A stretch of DNA of 64,000 nucleotides from Psychrobacter sp. JB385 (GCF_900163785.1 NZ_FUKN01000010.1:298994-362993), one strand, 5' to 3'; positions 8,328 to 18,445 are shown, counted from the stretch's first letter. Notes: generated by a model from the letters alone, not told the origin. Made by a program: numbers and translations.

Positions 8328-8924
8328 CTAGCTACCAGAAAACATCGGTAATGCAGCTGCATTGCGACCATCATAACTACTGGCAAGGGCGCTAAATGCT
8401 TGAGAGATATCCGAGATAGACTGCATGTCATGCTCATTGAGCACAAAGCTATCAACGCCCGTCCGCAGCAAATAAGCAATTTGATCACGGCCAAACTGTC
8501 CTGCTATACGAATCTCTCCCTGATAGCCGATTTGGCGTAGGGTTTGGGCGTAACTAAAGCCGCGTCCATCGGTGAACGCAGGCACATGAATGACAATCAA
8601 ATCTTGTTGCAACAAAAATTCTGATAAACCGATCAGTAGATCTGTATCACTGTTGGCGGTCACCCACACACCAACGCGGCTGGCATGCTGGGCAATGAGG
8701 TCACGCACCTGCTCTAAGAGACCACCCGCCAACTTGCCTGCTGAATCCAGTAAATCAGAGAGAGGAAGTAAAATCTCAAGTTTTTCTTGTTTTTGTAGTA
8801 GCTCAAGTAATGATATATGAGACAGGGCGATACCATCTGGCAGCTCATTAGTACTAAGCGCTAACCACGTATCGTTTTGACTGATATCAGCACCTTCATG
8901 GTTTAACACATGATGATTACCCAT
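8328..8924 (-). CDS. DUF934 protein of the sulfite-reduction operon
   Basis: 198 residues from ATG 8924, chosen for its ribosome site AAGGAGAAGG and its 8-base overlap with the end of cysI; an upstream in-frame start would lie deep within cysI. The conserved DUF934 block is present in the C-terminal half: FTDGRGFSYAQTLRQIGYQG, then AGQFGRDQIAYLLRTGVDSF. The family is consistently encoded between cysI-type reductases and cysH and is thought to help sulfite reduction, perhaps in electron transfer or assembly, but its biochemical role is not settled. Confidence 0.88.
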   Translation of the reverse strand: MGNHHVLNHEGADISQNDTWLALSTNELPDGIALSHISLLELLQKQEKLEILLPLSDLLDSAGKLAGGLLEQVRDLIAQHASRVGVWVTANSDTDLLIGLSEFLLQQDLIVIHVPAFTDGRGFSYAQTLRQIGYQGEIRIAGQFGRDQIAYLLRTGVDSFVLNEHDMQSISDISQAFSALASSYDGRNAAALPMFSGS

Positions 8925-10602
8925 AGACCTTCTCCTTAAAGGGCGCAATACCAACACGATCGACCAGATCACCAAAACGTTCTACGTCTTGCTCATTGCT
9001 TACGCGCTGTTCTAGATAAACATCTAGGATTTTTTGTAGGGTAACTGCTACATCAGTCGCTGGGACAGCCTTGCCCAATATTTTACCGATCTTGGCGTCG
9101 TTACTTGAGTTGCCACCAAGGCTGATTTGATACCAATGCTCACCCTTCTTATCCACACCCAAGATACCGATATCGCCTGTATGATGATGCGCACAGGCAT
9201 TCATACAGCCTGACATATTGAGACGAATCTCGCCCAAGTCATATAAGTAGTCGAGATCATCGAATTGTTTCTCGATTTGCTCAGCGATGTTGTGGGTCGT
9301 CGCATTGGCAAGTGAACAATAATCCCAGCCTGGGCAGACAATCATGTCTGTGAGCGTATTGATATTGGCGCGTGCCAAATGCAATGTCGTCAACTGTTGC
9401 CACAGTTCATATAACTGATTGGCCTGCACATCAGCGAAGACCAAATTCTGCTGATATGTACCGCGGAGCTCACCAAAGCTATATGTATCAGCAAGATCGG
9501 CGAGGGCATCCATTTGTGACTCGCTCACATCCCCTGAAGGCACATAGCGACCATCGACCACACCAGCTTTTAGAGAAATCACCACGGCACGATAACCTGC
9601 AACTTTATGTGCCACTGTATTTTGGTTGTACCAATTGGCAAACGCTTTATCGGCATCCAGCTGCTTTTGTAAGTCGTCCTGCACTTGTAGCGCATCAAAG
9701 CTCAGATAGTCAGGCTCAGTGAAAAAGCTACTGGCAGTCGCAAAATTTTCCTCAGTCAGTGTTAAAGGGCCGTCTTTGGTATGCGCTTCCCACTCAGCAT
9801 TGACCAATTTGGCAAACGCAGGGCCGCCCATGCTCTCTACCAATATTTTGATACGGGCTTTGTATTTATTATCGCGGCGGCCATGCAAGTTATAAACGCG
9901 TAAAATGGCATCCAAGTAACTGAGCAGGTGCTGGCGAGGTAAAAACTCATTGATCACTTTACCAATCACTGGCGTACGACCAAGTCCGCCGCCAACCAAC
10001 ACTTCAAAACCAAGCTCTCCAGCTTCATTGGTTTTGACATGTAGTCCTATGTCATGTACTTGCGTCGCCGCACGATCATTGGCAGTACCAACCACCGCAA
10101 TCTTGAATTTACGCGGTAAAAACGCAAACTCAGGGTGAAAGGTTGACCACTGGCGGATAATCTCACAGTAAGGACGCGGATCTGCAATCTCTTCTTGGTG
10201 GATACCAGCATAAGGGTCGGTTGTGGTATTGCGAATACAGTTGCCCGACGTTTGAATCGCATGCATCTGCACTGAAGCCAGCTCTGCCAAAATATCTGGC
10301 ACGTCTTCAAGTTTTGGCCAATTCAGCTGAATATTGGTACGGGTGGTGAAGTGCCCGTAGCCCTTATCATATTTACGCGTGATTTCTGCTAACTTGCGCA
10401 ACTGATAAGAAGCAAAGAGCCCATAAGGAATCGCAATGCGTAACATCGGTGCATAACGCTGAATATAAAGGCCGTTTTGCAGGCGTAGTGGCAAAAACTG
10501 CTCTTCTGGCAGCTCACCTGCCAAAAAACGTTTGGTTTGGTCGCGAAACTGGGCAACTCGTTCGTCTACCAAAGTCTGGTCAGCGTAATTGTATTGATAC
10601 AT
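8917..10602 (-). CDS. cysI: Siroheme nitrite/sulfite reductase hemoprotein
   Basis: Six-electron reduction of sulfite to sulfide in the cytoplasm. 561 residues with two ferredoxin-like half domains. GYGHFTTRTNIQLNW lies in the first; siroheme-pocket residues follow in TSGNCIRNTTTDPYAG. The 4Fe-4S/siroheme cysteines are visible as CPGWDYCSLA and SGCMNACAHHHTGDIG in the C-terminal part. The sequence resembles the CysI form used in pseudomonads and relatives that works with DUF934. First gene of the cysI-DUF934-cysH operon, transcribed away from sat. CysG (1113-2702) provides its siroheme. Confidence 0.93.
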   Translation of the reverse strand: MYQYNYADQTLVDERVAQFRDQTKRFLAGELPEEQFLPLRLQNGLYIQRYAPMLRIAIPYGLFASYQLRKLAEITRKYDKGYGHFTTRTNIQLNWPKLEDVPDILAELASVQMHAIQTSGNCIRNTTTDPYAGIHQEEIADPRPYCEIIRQWSTFHPEFAFLPRKFKIAVVGTANDRAATQVHDIGLHVKTNEAGELGFEVLVGGGLGRTPVIGKVINEFLPRQHLLSYLDAILRVYNLHGRRDNKYKARIKILVESMGGPAFAKLVNAEWEAHTKDGPLTLTEENFATASSFFTEPDYLSFDALQVQDDLQKQLDADKAFANWYNQNTVAHKVAGYRAVVISLKAGVVDGRYVPSGDVSESQMDALADLADTYSFGELRGTYQQNLVFADVQANQLYELWQQLTTLHLARANINTLTDMIVCPGWDYCSLANATTHNIAEQIEKQFDDLDYLYDLGEIRLNMSGCMNACAHHHTGDIGILGVDKKGEHWYQISLGGNSSNDAKIGKILGKAVPATDVAVTLQKILDVYLEQRVSNEQDVERFGDLVDRVGIAPFKEKVYG

Positions 10603-10917
10603 GACGTAATCTCAGTTTTTTTAATCTTAAAAGCAGCGATGAGGGGCGTTTTTTGTGGCTATGTGACTCACCCAGTACTAATCGCAATATAAATAATTCA
10701 GCTTACCATCATATAAGCTTGCTTCTATAAACATAAATTCCTTTCAGACATATCCATATCCAAACACAGCATAAATTTTCATAAAGAAAGTTAGGTAGCC
10801 TATGCTTATCTTATTTAACGTCTGATTATTGGTACACGCTTCTCAGTTTTAGCTACCTTCTTGCGTTATCTCTTATTTTTTTTGACCACTTTTTTCATGT
10901 AAGGTTTTAATACTCCT
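10603..10917. promoter_or_regulatory. Divergent promoter region between cysI and sat
   Basis: A 315-bp A+T-rich region separating two divergent sulfate-assimilation units, which suggests shared control, most plausibly by a CysB-type regulator. CATAAATT occurs twice (about 10733 and 10772), but I could not assign a confident CysB site or a specific -10/-35 pair. No coding potential was seen. Confidence 0.5.
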
Positions 10918-12156
10918 ATGACTCAGACCACATCAAAACTTGTTCCTCCTCACGGTAGCCCAGTACTTAAGCCATTACTGTTAAATGGCGAAGCTCGCAC
11001 CCAAGCATTGAAACTTGCCAGCACACTACCAACTATCACCTTAAGCTCAAGAGAGCGTGGTGATTTGATTATGTTTGGTATTGGTGGCTTTACGCCATTG
11101 AATGGCTTTATGAATCAAGCTGATTGGAAAGGCGTGGTAGATGACATGCGCTTGCAAAGTGGCGACAACGCTGGCTTGTTTTGGCCGATTCCCATCACTT
11201 TATCTGCGCCCAAAGAAACTACAGACAGCTTAAACCAAGGTGACAAAGTGGCATTGGTGGCGCAAGATGGCGAGATCATGGGTATTTTAACGGTAGAAGA
11301 AACCTATACGATTGATAAAGAGTATGAGTGCCAAAAAGTATTCACTACCACAGACTCAGAGCATCCTGGGGTTCAACAAGTCTTAAACCAAGAAGCGGTC
11401 AATGTAGCAGGTAGCGTTGAGGTATTAAGCGAAGGCGAGTTCCCAACATTATATCCAGAAATCTATAAAACGCCCGCTGAAACCCGCGAAATTTTGGATG
11501 CCAAAGGCTGGAAAACAGTCGCTGCCTTCCAAACTCGTAATCCAATGCATCGCTCGCATGAGTACTTGGCCAAGATTGCTATCGAAATCTGTGATGGAGT
11601 GTTGATTCATTCCTTGCTAGGCGCTCTAAAACCGGGTGACATCCCAGCAGAAGTACGCCAAGAAGCAATCAAAACTCTTATTGATAACTACTTCAGAAAA
11701 GACACCGTGATTCAAGCCGGTTATCCACTAGACATGCGTTATGCAGGGCCACGTGAGGCATTATTACACGCTGTGTTCCGTCAAAACTATGGCTGTAGTC
11801 ATCTGATTGTTGGCCGTGACCATGCAGGTGTTGGCGATTATTATGGTGCATTTGATGCGCAGACTATCTTTGAACAGGTTGGCAAGGACGACTTGATCAC
11901 GCAGCCCCTAAAGATTGGCTGGACGTTCTGGTGTAACGCTTGTAACGCCATGGCATCTGATAAAACGTGTCCGCATGATGCTTCTGAGCACGTTAAGGTT
12001 TCTGGTACCAAACTGCGTAAAGCCCTATCAGAAGATGAAGATGTGCCAGAGAACTTTAGTCGTCCAGAAGTGTTAGAGATTTTGCGCAATTATTATGCTG
12101 GCATCGCGCGTGAGGAGCGTGCTGAAGTTAAGCTCACAGGCGCTTCTGCTGTATAA
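10918..12156 (+). CDS. sat: Sulfate adenylyltransferase (single-subunit ATP sulfurylase)
   Basis: Activates sulfate with ATP to APS, the first step of assimilation. 412 residues of the Sat/MET3 type rather than the two-subunit CysDN. Nucleotide-binding motifs are [13 protein letters not shown] (the QxRNPxHxxH signature) and [14 protein letters not shown] zinc-type cluster, [17 protein letters not shown], is present near residue 340, as in bacterial Sat. The ATG directly follows TTTTAATACTCCT and its ribosome site is weak. It ends at a strong terminator. Confidence 0.95.
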   Translation: MTQTTSKLVPPHGSPVLKPLLLNGEARTQALKLASTLPTITLSSRERGDLIMFGIGGFTPLNGFMNQADWKGVVDDMRLQSGDNAGLFWPIPITLSAPKETTDSLNQGDKVALVAQDGEIMGILTVEETYTIDKEYECQKVFTTTDSEHPGVQQVLNQEAVNVAGSVEVLSEGEFPTLYPEIYKTPAETREILDAKGWKTVAAFQTRNPMHRSHEYLAKIAIEICDGVLIHSLLGALKPGDIPAEVRQEAIKTLIDNYFRKDTVIQAGYPLDMRYAGPREALLHAVFRQNYGCSHLIVGRDHAGVGDYYGAFDAQTIFEQVGKDDLITQPLKIGWTFWCNACNAMASDKTCPHDASEHVKVSGTKLRKALSEDEDVPENFSRPEVLEILRNYYAGIAREERAEVKLTGASAV

Positions 12157-12177
12157 ATAAGGCCAAGCGTTAAAGAT

Positions 12178-12215
12178 AAAAAAGGAGTCAGATTTATAAT
12201 CTGACTCCTTTTTTT
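12178..12215. terminator. Terminator after sat
   Basis: AAGGAGTCAGAT pairs with ATCTGACTCCTT across a short loop, flanked by A and T runs. Serves sat and the convergent lipoprotein gene. Confidence 0.9.
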
Positions 12216-12239
12216 ATTTGCAGTTTCCAATCAATGCGA

Positions 12240-12755
12240 TTACATCAACTCTATCGGCGCTTTTAGCTTTTGATATTTGCCTGCCAATGAGCCACCGCCA
12301 GAACAAAAATAACTTAATGCGCCTGACTCTTGTCCATCAATGGTTAGGGTGTTTTCTTTAAACTGAAAAAAGATCTGAGTGTTATTGGCGTTGGTTTGAA
12401 AAATGATGCCATGTGCCTCGTCTTGACCCATTAGCACGGCTTTACCATCAAACTGGCACGTGGGTTTTTTGAGATCGCTGCGCGCACGCACCTTAATGTC
12501 AATCTGTTTGTCACCTGCTGCTCGTACTATTACACCCACCCAATCATAACCTTGTGCACGGTCAGCATAGCCATCATCTGCATAGTCTCCTACCACCGCT
12601 TGCATAACAGGTGAAAGTACGGGACTACTGGGGTTGACCACTTGGCTAGTGGTATTACTGGTCATATTATGACAGCCACTCAGCGTCAACAAAACCGAAG
12701 TAGTCAATGAAGCGGCAACAAAAAAACGAGAGACATGGGGAAGGTGAGGGGTCAT
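12240..12755 (-). CDS. Hypothetical lipoprotein
   Basis: 171 residues with a lipoprotein signal ending LLTLSGC (mature Cys28). The body begins with a Ser/Thr/Pro-rich linker and then a compact domain with AVVGDYADDGYADRAQGYDW, two cysteines (PTCQFDG and SYFCSGGG) and the C-terminus GKYQKLKAPIEL. I do not recognise the family. It is a single gene between the sat terminator and the sulfate-transport promoter region; no functional link to sulfur is visible. Confidence 0.75.
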   Translation of the reverse strand: MTPHLPHVSRFFVAASLTTSVLLTLSGCHNMTSNTTSQVVNPSSPVLSPVMQAVVGDYADDGYADRAQGYDWVGVIVRAAGDKQIDIKVRARSDLKKPTCQFDGKAVLMGQDEAHGIIFQTNANNTQIFFQFKENTLTIDGQESGALSYFCSGGGSLAGKYQKLKAPIELM

Positions 12756-13121
12756 AAGATGCCTTTGAAATCATAGTGGGAAAATAAAAAACGATAAGCA
12801 AACAAGGTACTGGCAATAGTGTATTCAAACCGTTCGCGTGACAGGAAAAATTCAAAATATTGACTGTTATCTTGTTTGATTGGAAATTTTCTCTACGCTT
12901 AGCTGTTATGCATAGCCGAAAAATCCATCGTATGAGACACAATAATAACATTACTTATGCCAAGTTAATCACTCGATAAGCTGATTCGTCATTAAGCCTT
13001 TTTCAAACAAGCTGCTAGCATATGACCATTATCCATAGAGCCGCACTTAAGTCGTTATCATTTGTAGACCCTGATAGCGAAATTCTAAAAAAATGGCGCT
13101 AACATTTTATCGAGAATATTT
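12756..13121. promoter_or_regulatory. Promoter region of the sulfate uptake genes
   Basis: 366 bp with no convincing gene. Close to the sbp start, the motif ATGGCGCTAACA (about 13092) echoes ATGGCGCTGTTAGCA upstream of the second binding protein (about 14443), so both paralogues may share an operator, plausibly for CysB. No -10/-35 pair was assigned with confidence. Confidence 0.4.
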
Positions 13122-14231
13122 ATGCAATCAATAAGTAAAAAAACACCCAAACCTAATAATAAAGGCGCACAGGCGCAACTGCTTGGCATGAGTGGCGTAC
13201 TTGCGATGAGTTTATTGGTAACGGGCTGCGGCTCTAACAACGCCGAAACAGCCCAAGATGCGTCAAGCGCCGATGGCAGTTCAAAAAACGTTAGCCTACT
13301 GAATGTCTCTTATGATGTGTCGCGTGATTTTTATAAGGATTATAACGAACTCTTTAGCGAAAACTATCAAAAAGAGAATCCAGGCAGTAAAGTGAATATT
13401 AAGCAGTCGCATGGCGGTTCAAGTAAGCAAGCCCTGTCTGTTGCCAATGGCTTGCAAGCAGATGTGGTGACTTTTAACCAAGAAAGCGACATGAACTTGT
13501 TGGTTGAAAAAGGGTTGGTTGCTACCGATTGGAAACAGGCACTACCAAACAACGCCGTCCCTTATACCAGTACCATGGTACTGCTTGTGCGTAATGGCAA
13601 CCCAAAAAATATCAAGGATTGGTCAGACTTAGCTCGTAGCGATATTAAGGTCGTTATGCCAAATCCAAAGACCAGTGGCACCGCTCGCTATGCATTTTTA
13701 GGCGCTTATGGTTATGGCTTGCATCAATTTAAAGAAAGCCCAGAGACTCATGTGAAAACGGATGGTTTTATCAAAGACATGTTGGCAAACGTGGTGACTT
13801 ATGACAATGGCGCGCGTGCAGCAACGACCAGCTTTACCCAGCGCGGGCTTGGTGATGTATTGATTACCACTGAGAATGAAGCCCACTTGGCAGCTAAAGA
13901 CTTTGCTAAAGGACAGGTTGATATCGTTTACCCCAGTTACTCTGTATTGATCAACAACCCAGTAGCAGTGGTGACCGCCGTTACCGATAAAGCAGGTAAG
14001 ACTGATGCTGCCAACACCTATCTAAAAGGTCTGTGGGAAACCCCAGCTCAAGAGCTTATGGCACAGATGTATATGCGTCCTAGTGATGAGCAAATCCTTG
14101 CTGAACACAAAGATACCTTGCCTGCCATTACAACCTTTGAACCAGTGAGTGTCTTAGGGCCGTGGGAACAAATTATGGATACATTTTTTGTAGATGGTGG
14201 ACGTTTTGATCAGCTGGCACAAGTGAAGTAA
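13122..14231 (+). CDS. Sulfate ABC transporter substrate-binding protein, paralogue 1
   Basis: 369 residues. An N-terminal export signal is followed by a lipobox-like LLVTGCGS (Cys36), so it is probably a lipid-anchored periplasmic receptor. The Sbp/CysP body is clear: LLNVSYDVSRDFYKDYN, then QSHGGSSKQA for sulfate binding, FLGAYGYGL and FVDGGRFDQL. It precedes a second closely similar receptor (14491-15585), with the shared CysT/CysW/CysA channel downstream. Two receptors for one channel may differ in affinity or in sulfate versus thiosulfate preference; the sequence alone does not say. Confidence 0.92.
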   Translation: MQSISKKTPKPNNKGAQAQLLGMSGVLAMSLLVTGCGSNNAETAQDASSADGSSKNVSLLNVSYDVSRDFYKDYNELFSENYQKENPGSKVNIKQSHGGSSKQALSVANGLQADVVTFNQESDMNLLVEKGLVATDWKQALPNNAVPYTSTMVLLVRNGNPKNIKDWSDLARSDIKVVMPNPKTSGTARYAFLGAYGYGLHQFKESPETHVKTDGFIKDMLANVVTYDNGARAATTSFTQRGLGDVLITTENEAHLAAKDFAKGQVDIVYPSYSVLINNPVAVVTAVTDKAGKTDAANTYLKGLWETPAQELMAQMYMRPSDEQILAEHKDTLPAITTFEPVSVLGPWEQIMDTFFVDGGRFDQLAQVK

Positions 14232-14267
14232 TAAGCAACGGCAATGTTATATCTGATTCATAGACTG

Positions 14268-14322
14268 CCGAAAATACCAGATACTATGGTCGTAAAGATA
14301 ATGGTCATAGAGGTATTTTCGG
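14268..14322. terminator. Hairpin between the two receptor genes
   Basis: CCGAAAATACC (14268-14278) pairs exactly with GGTATTTTCGG (14312-14322), with a further short pairing inside. The T run after it is weak, so partial termination or mRNA stabilisation is as likely as full termination. Confidence 0.6.
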
Positions 14323-14490
14323 TGGTCTTTTGATGACGCTGTTAAAATTTTTGATCAATCTCCTTACTGCGTTAAAGCCAGTGCTTTGTTATTCCATTTT
14401 GGCAATAACATACGCATATTCATCATTAAACATAATAAGATGGCGCTGTTAGCATACTGATATTATTTAACAGATACCTCTGAGGGATTT

Positions 14491-15585
14491 ATGACATACG
14501 CCACGCGATATCAACAGAAAAGTAAAGCATTGAACGTCCTAGGTATGGCAGGCGTTGCATTGACCCTAGGTCTTGCTGGCTGTAGCAATAATGAGCAGGC
14601 AGACACAACTGCAAGTGCGGATGGGGCGGCGACAGACAGTCAAAATATCGAGCTATTAAACGTCTCTTATGATGTGGCCCGTGATTTTTACAAAGACTAT
14701 AACCCGCTATTTATCGAGCATTATAAAGCAGAAAATCCAAACGCTAATATCACCATTAATCAGTCACATGGTGGTTCGAGCAAGCAAGCACTCTCTGTCG
14801 CCAATGGCTTGCAAGCAGATGTAGCCACCATGAATCAAGGCTCTGATATTGAGCTGCTTGAGAAAAAAGGGCTGGTTGAATCAGATTGGCAAAGCAAATT
14901 CCCAGATAATGCCGTGCCATTCACCAGTACCATCGTGTTTTTGGTGCGTAAGGACAATCCAAAGGGCATTAACGATTGGCAAGATTTGACCAAAGAGGGT
15001 GTGGAGATTGTCATGGCCAACCCAAAAGTGACGGGTAATGGTCGCTATGCATTCTTAGGTGCTTATGGTTATGGCTTGCATGCTTTTAATAACGATGAAA
15101 CCGCTGCTAAAAACTATGTGAAAGACATGCTCAAAAACGTCAAAGTTTATGAGAATGGCGGACGTGCTGCTACGACCACCTTTGTTCAGCGTGGTATTGG
15201 TGATGTGTTGGTGACGTTTGAGAATGAAGCCAATCTTGCAGCCACTGATTTTGGAGCGGGTAAAGTAGACATCGTTTATCCAAAGTATTCTATTAAGTCA
15301 GAAAGTCCAGTAGCCGTTGTGAAGTCGGTGACTGACAAAAAAGGCACCACTGAAGCCGCAAAAGCCTATCTTGACTATCTATGGAGTGAGCCCGCTCAGC
15401 AGTTGGCAGCTGATCTCTATCTGCGTCCTAGCGTCAAAAGCGTCCTTGATAAAAACAGTGACAAACTGCCACCTGTTGACACTTTCCGTCCGAATGATGC
15501 GTTTGGTACATGGGATGAAATCATGAGTACTTATTTCAGTGATGGCGGTGTTTTCGATCAATTGGCTATCAAAGCGCCAAAATAA
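14491..15585 (+). CDS. Sulfate ABC transporter substrate-binding protein, paralogue 2
   Basis: 364 residues, same architecture as the preceding gene: lipobox-like TLGLAGCSN (Cys31), ELLNVSYDVARDFYKDYN, NQSHGGSSKQALSV, RYAFLGAYGYGLH and FSDGGVFDQLA. Extensive identity over the mature part points to tandem duplication. The signal region and the acidic spacer after the lipobox differ most. A ribosome site TGAGGG precedes the ATG. A stable hairpin follows at 15664-15698, between it and the permeases. Confidence 0.92.
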   Translation: MTYATRYQQKSKALNVLGMAGVALTLGLAGCSNNEQADTTASADGAATDSQNIELLNVSYDVARDFYKDYNPLFIEHYKAENPNANITINQSHGGSSKQALSVANGLQADVATMNQGSDIELLEKKGLVESDWQSKFPDNAVPFTSTIVFLVRKDNPKGINDWQDLTKEGVEIVMANPKVTGNGRYAFLGAYGYGLHAFNNDETAAKNYVKDMLKNVKVYENGGRAATTTFVQRGIGDVLVTFENEANLAATDFGAGKVDIVYPKYSIKSESPVAVVKSVTDKKGTTEAAKAYLDYLWSEPAQQLAADLYLRPSVKSVLDKNSDKLPPVDTFRPNDAFGTWDEIMSTYFSDGGVFDQLAIKAPK

Positions 15586-15663
15586 TTACCGTCTAACGGC
15601 AACAGCGTGCGCTTAATCACGCCTTGTCATGCAATGAGTATGAGCATTAAGTCATTAACAATA

Positions 15664-15698
15664 ATAAAGGACATGGCGTTCTGCGCTATGTCCTTTAT
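15664..15698. other. Stable stem-loop between receptor and permease genes
   Basis: ATAAAGGACATGGCG (15664-15678) pairs with CGCTATGTCCTTTAT (15684-15698) with one G-T pair. There is no T tract after it, so it may stabilise the receptor mRNA and lower permease expression, a common arrangement in ABC importer operons, rather than terminate. Confidence 0.65.
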
Positions 15699-15791
15699 AA
15701 CATAGACTTTATAAGACAGACGGACTAACCATAAATTTGATACGACATGGTCTTACGATAAGTACCATCAGATAGGCAATAGGACATCACT

Positions 15792-16673
15792 ATGAGTGCA
15801 ACATCTTCTTCTGCCAGTAAACCGCTTAAAAAAGGTTGGCTGACACGTTTGCGTCAACGCAATGTGTTGCCAGGTTTTGGTTTAAGTATGGGTATTACTG
15901 TCTTTAGCTTATCGTTATTGGTGGTGCTACCCTTTGCCATGATGGCCTATACCACAACGCAGATGGGCTGGACTGGATTTTGGGAAACCATTACTCAGCC
16001 GCAGGTCACCGCTGCTATCAAGCTGAGCTTATGGATGTCGTTTTTGGCCATGCTGACCAATATGGTGTTTGGTACGTTGGTTGCTTGGGTGCTGGTACGT
16101 TATGAGTTTTGGGGTAAGTCACTAATCAATGCGTTGGTTGATCTGCCTTTTGCGTTGCCAACAGCAGTGACGGGAATTTCACTTACCACGCTTTATGCCC
16201 CGAATGGCTTGATTGGGCAGTGGTTTGCAAAGTTTGACATACAGGTGGCTTTTACGCCGATAGGTATTTGGCTTGCGTTGGTGGTGGTTAGTTTTCCCTT
16301 TATTGTCCGTGCTGTACAGCCTGTGCTTGCCGAGCTGTCGGTTGAGTTTGAAGAAGCCTCAGCGGTGCTGGGTGCCAATCGCTTAACCACATTCCGAAAG
16401 GTTATCTTACCAGAGCTTTTGCCTGCCTTATTGATGGGTGCAGGGATGATGTTTGCCCGTGCCACTGGCGAGTACGGTTCAGTTATCTTTATTGCAGGTA
16501 ATATTCCGATGCAGTCTGAGATTTTGCCACTCATTATTATCAGTAAGCTTGAGCAGTTCGATGTTCAAGGTGCCTCGGCTGTTGCGCTATTTATGCTACT
16601 GATCTCCTTTGTGATTTTATTGACCATCAACATCGTACAGTGGAAGCTGTCGCGCCGCGTAGGAGCCCGCTAA
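15792..16673 (+). CDS. cysT: Sulfate/thiosulfate ABC transporter permease CysT
   Basis: 293-residue inner-membrane permease with six predicted hydrophobic segments. DLPFALPTAVTGISL and the cytoplasmic coupling (EAA) loop EEASAVLGANRLTTFRKVIL are characteristic of CysT/CysU. It pairs with CysW to form the channel driven by CysA and is fed by the two receptors upstream. The cysW ATG follows the stop by one base, so the two are co-translated. Confidence 0.93.
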   Translation: MSATSSSASKPLKKGWLTRLRQRNVLPGFGLSMGITVFSLSLLVVLPFAMMAYTTTQMGWTGFWETITQPQVTAAIKLSLWMSFLAMLTNMVFGTLVAWVLVRYEFWGKSLINALVDLPFALPTAVTGISLTTLYAPNGLIGQWFAKFDIQVAFTPIGIWLALVVVSFPFIVRAVQPVLAELSVEFEEASAVLGANRLTTFRKVILPELLPALLMGAGMMFARATGEYGSVIFIAGNIPMQSEILPLIIISKLEQFDVQGASAVALFMLLISFVILLTINIVQWKLSRRVGAR

Positions 16674-16674
16674 C

Positions 16675-17607
16675 ATGCAAATATCCAATAGCTACGACTA
16701 CCAAAGCAATCCAGCCACCAAAGATACACCGTGGATACGCCGAACCTTTATTGTGATTGCTGTCTTATTTATGGTTGTCATGTTGGTCATACCGTTGTTG
16801 GCGGTATTTTATGAAGCTTTTAAGAGTGGTTGGCAGCTGTATATTGCCTCACTGGTCGATCCAGAAGCACTGGAAGCCATCAAACTTACGCTAATCACTG
16901 CTGCTATTGTCTTGCCGATCAATATGGTGATGGGTATTGCTATCGCTTGGTTGGTCACGCGTTATCAGTTCAAAGGCAAGCAGCTGGTCACCACGTTACT
17001 TGATTTGCCGTTTTCTGTGTCGCCCGTTGTTGCCGGTTTGATGTTTGTATTGTTGTTTGGTTTGAACTCTACTCTTGGCGGCTGGCTTGAGAGCATGGGT
17101 TTCCAAATTATTTATGCGGTTCCTGGTATTGTTTTGGCGACCTTGTTTGTGACGTTTCCCTTTGTAGCACGTGAGCTGATACCTTTGATGCAGACCCAAG
17201 GCGATAGTGAAGAGCAAGCTGCGCTAACTTTGGGCGCCTCTGGATGGCAAACTTTTTGGCACGTGACACTACCCAATATTAAGTGGGCATTGCTATATGG
17301 TTTGATTCTGACCAATGCGCGCGCGATGGGAGAGTTTGGCGCTGTGAGTGTGGTGTCAGGCCATATTCGCGGTGAAACCAATACGATGCCATTGCTGGTT
17401 GAGATCGCTTATAACGATTATAACTTCACTGCTGCATTTGCCTTGTCGAGCTTACTTGCTGCGTTAGCGCTGATCACCTTATTGATTCAGCAAGTCATGA
17501 CCAAGCTGCAGGAGCGCAAATTCGCTAAATCTGAAAGACTGGCAAGCGCACCTGAGCTTCCAGCAAGCGCGAGTGCGACCATTCCTACCAGTCCAGATAA
17601 GCCGTAA
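16675..17607 (+). CDS. cysW: Sulfate/thiosulfate ABC transporter permease CysW
   Basis: 310 residues, second channel subunit. The EAA coupling loop EEQAALTLGASGWQTFWHV and the CysW hallmark LTNARAMGEFGAVSVVSGHI are visible, and hydrophobic segments are spread through residues 25-275. The last 30 residues are an Ala/Ser/Pro-rich hydrophilic tail. Starts one base after cysT stops. Confidence 0.93.
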   Translation: MQISNSYDYQSNPATKDTPWIRRTFIVIAVLFMVVMLVIPLLAVFYEAFKSGWQLYIASLVDPEALEAIKLTLITAAIVLPINMVMGIAIAWLVTRYQFKGKQLVTTLLDLPFSVSPVVAGLMFVLLFGLNSTLGGWLESMGFQIIYAVPGIVLATLFVTFPFVARELIPLMQTQGDSEEQAALTLGASGWQTFWHVTLPNIKWALLYGLILTNARAMGEFGAVSVVSGHIRGETNTMPLLVEIAYNDYNFTAAFALSSLLAALALITLLIQQVMTKLQERKFAKSERLASAPELPASASATIPTSPDKP

Positions 17608-17722
17608 AAAATAAATGGTATTTGAGTCGGTGATGTGACTTAAACCTTTAATAATTGAGACATTGAGTGTCGCCCAGATACACTGACACGATACGCCAAA
17701 AGAGACAATAAGAGATATTATT

Positions 17723-18445
17723 ATGAGTATCGAGATTCGTAACGTTAATAAAAAATTTGGTGATTTCGTTGCTTTAGACGACATCAATATCACCGTGCCA
17801 ACGGGTAAGCTGACCACGCTGCTTGGGCCATCAGGTTGCGGTAAGACCACGTTGCTGCGTATTATTGCAGGTTTGGAGTATGCGGACTCTGGACAAATAT
17901 TATTTGATGATTTGGATGTCACCAATACTCCTGTGCAAAAACGTCACATTGGTTTTATGTTCCAGCACTATGCGCTGTTTCGACATAAAAACATCGCTGA
18001 TAACGTGGCATTTGGATTGACACTATTGCCAAAAAACGAGCGACCCAGTAAAGCTGAGATCAATAAGCGTGTCGTAGAATTGTTGGATTTGGTACAGCTA
18101 CCCCAAGTTGCCAATGCTTATCCGCACCAACTATCAGGTGGACAGCGTCAACGGATTGCACTGGCACGAGCACTTGCCGTCAAGCCAAAGCTGCTATTAC
18201 TTGATGAGCCATTTGGCGCACTTGATGCCAAAGTCCGTAAAGAGCTCCGCACTTGGCTCAAAAACATTCATCATGAGCTGGGTATCACTAGTATCATGGT
18301 TACTCATGATCAAGAAGAAGCACGTGCGGTATCTGATGAGATTGTAGTCATGAACCAAGGACGGGTAGAGCAGGTGGGCACGTCGGAAGAGTTGATACAC
18401 AAGCCTGCCAATGCTTTCATCAGTGACTTCTTAGATCTTGTATAA
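17723..18445 (+). CDS. cysA: Sulfate/thiosulfate ABC transporter ATPase, short form
   Basis: 240 residues with Walker [11 protein letters not shown]-loop [12 protein letters not shown], signature [15 protein letters not shown], Walker [13 protein letters not shown] and the switch histidine in MVTHDQEEA. This covers the whole nucleotide-binding domain, but the protein ends at ISDFLDLV. Typical CysA is about 350-365 residues, so the C-terminal TOBE-like regulatory domain is absent. The stop is followed by a terminator and no leftover coding sequence was noticed, suggesting a genuinely short form rather than a recent truncation. It drives CysT/CysW. Confidence 0.9.
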   Translation: MSIEIRNVNKKFGDFVALDDINITVPTGKLTTLLGPSGCGKTTLLRIIAGLEYADSGQILFDDLDVTNTPVQKRHIGFMFQHYALFRHKNIADNVAFGLTLLPKNERPSKAEINKRVVELLDLVQLPQVANAYPHQLSGGQRQRIALARALAVKPKLLLLDEPFGALDAKVRKELRTWLKNIHHELGITSIMVTHDQEEARAVSDEIVVMNQGRVEQVGTSEELIHKPANAFISDFLDLV

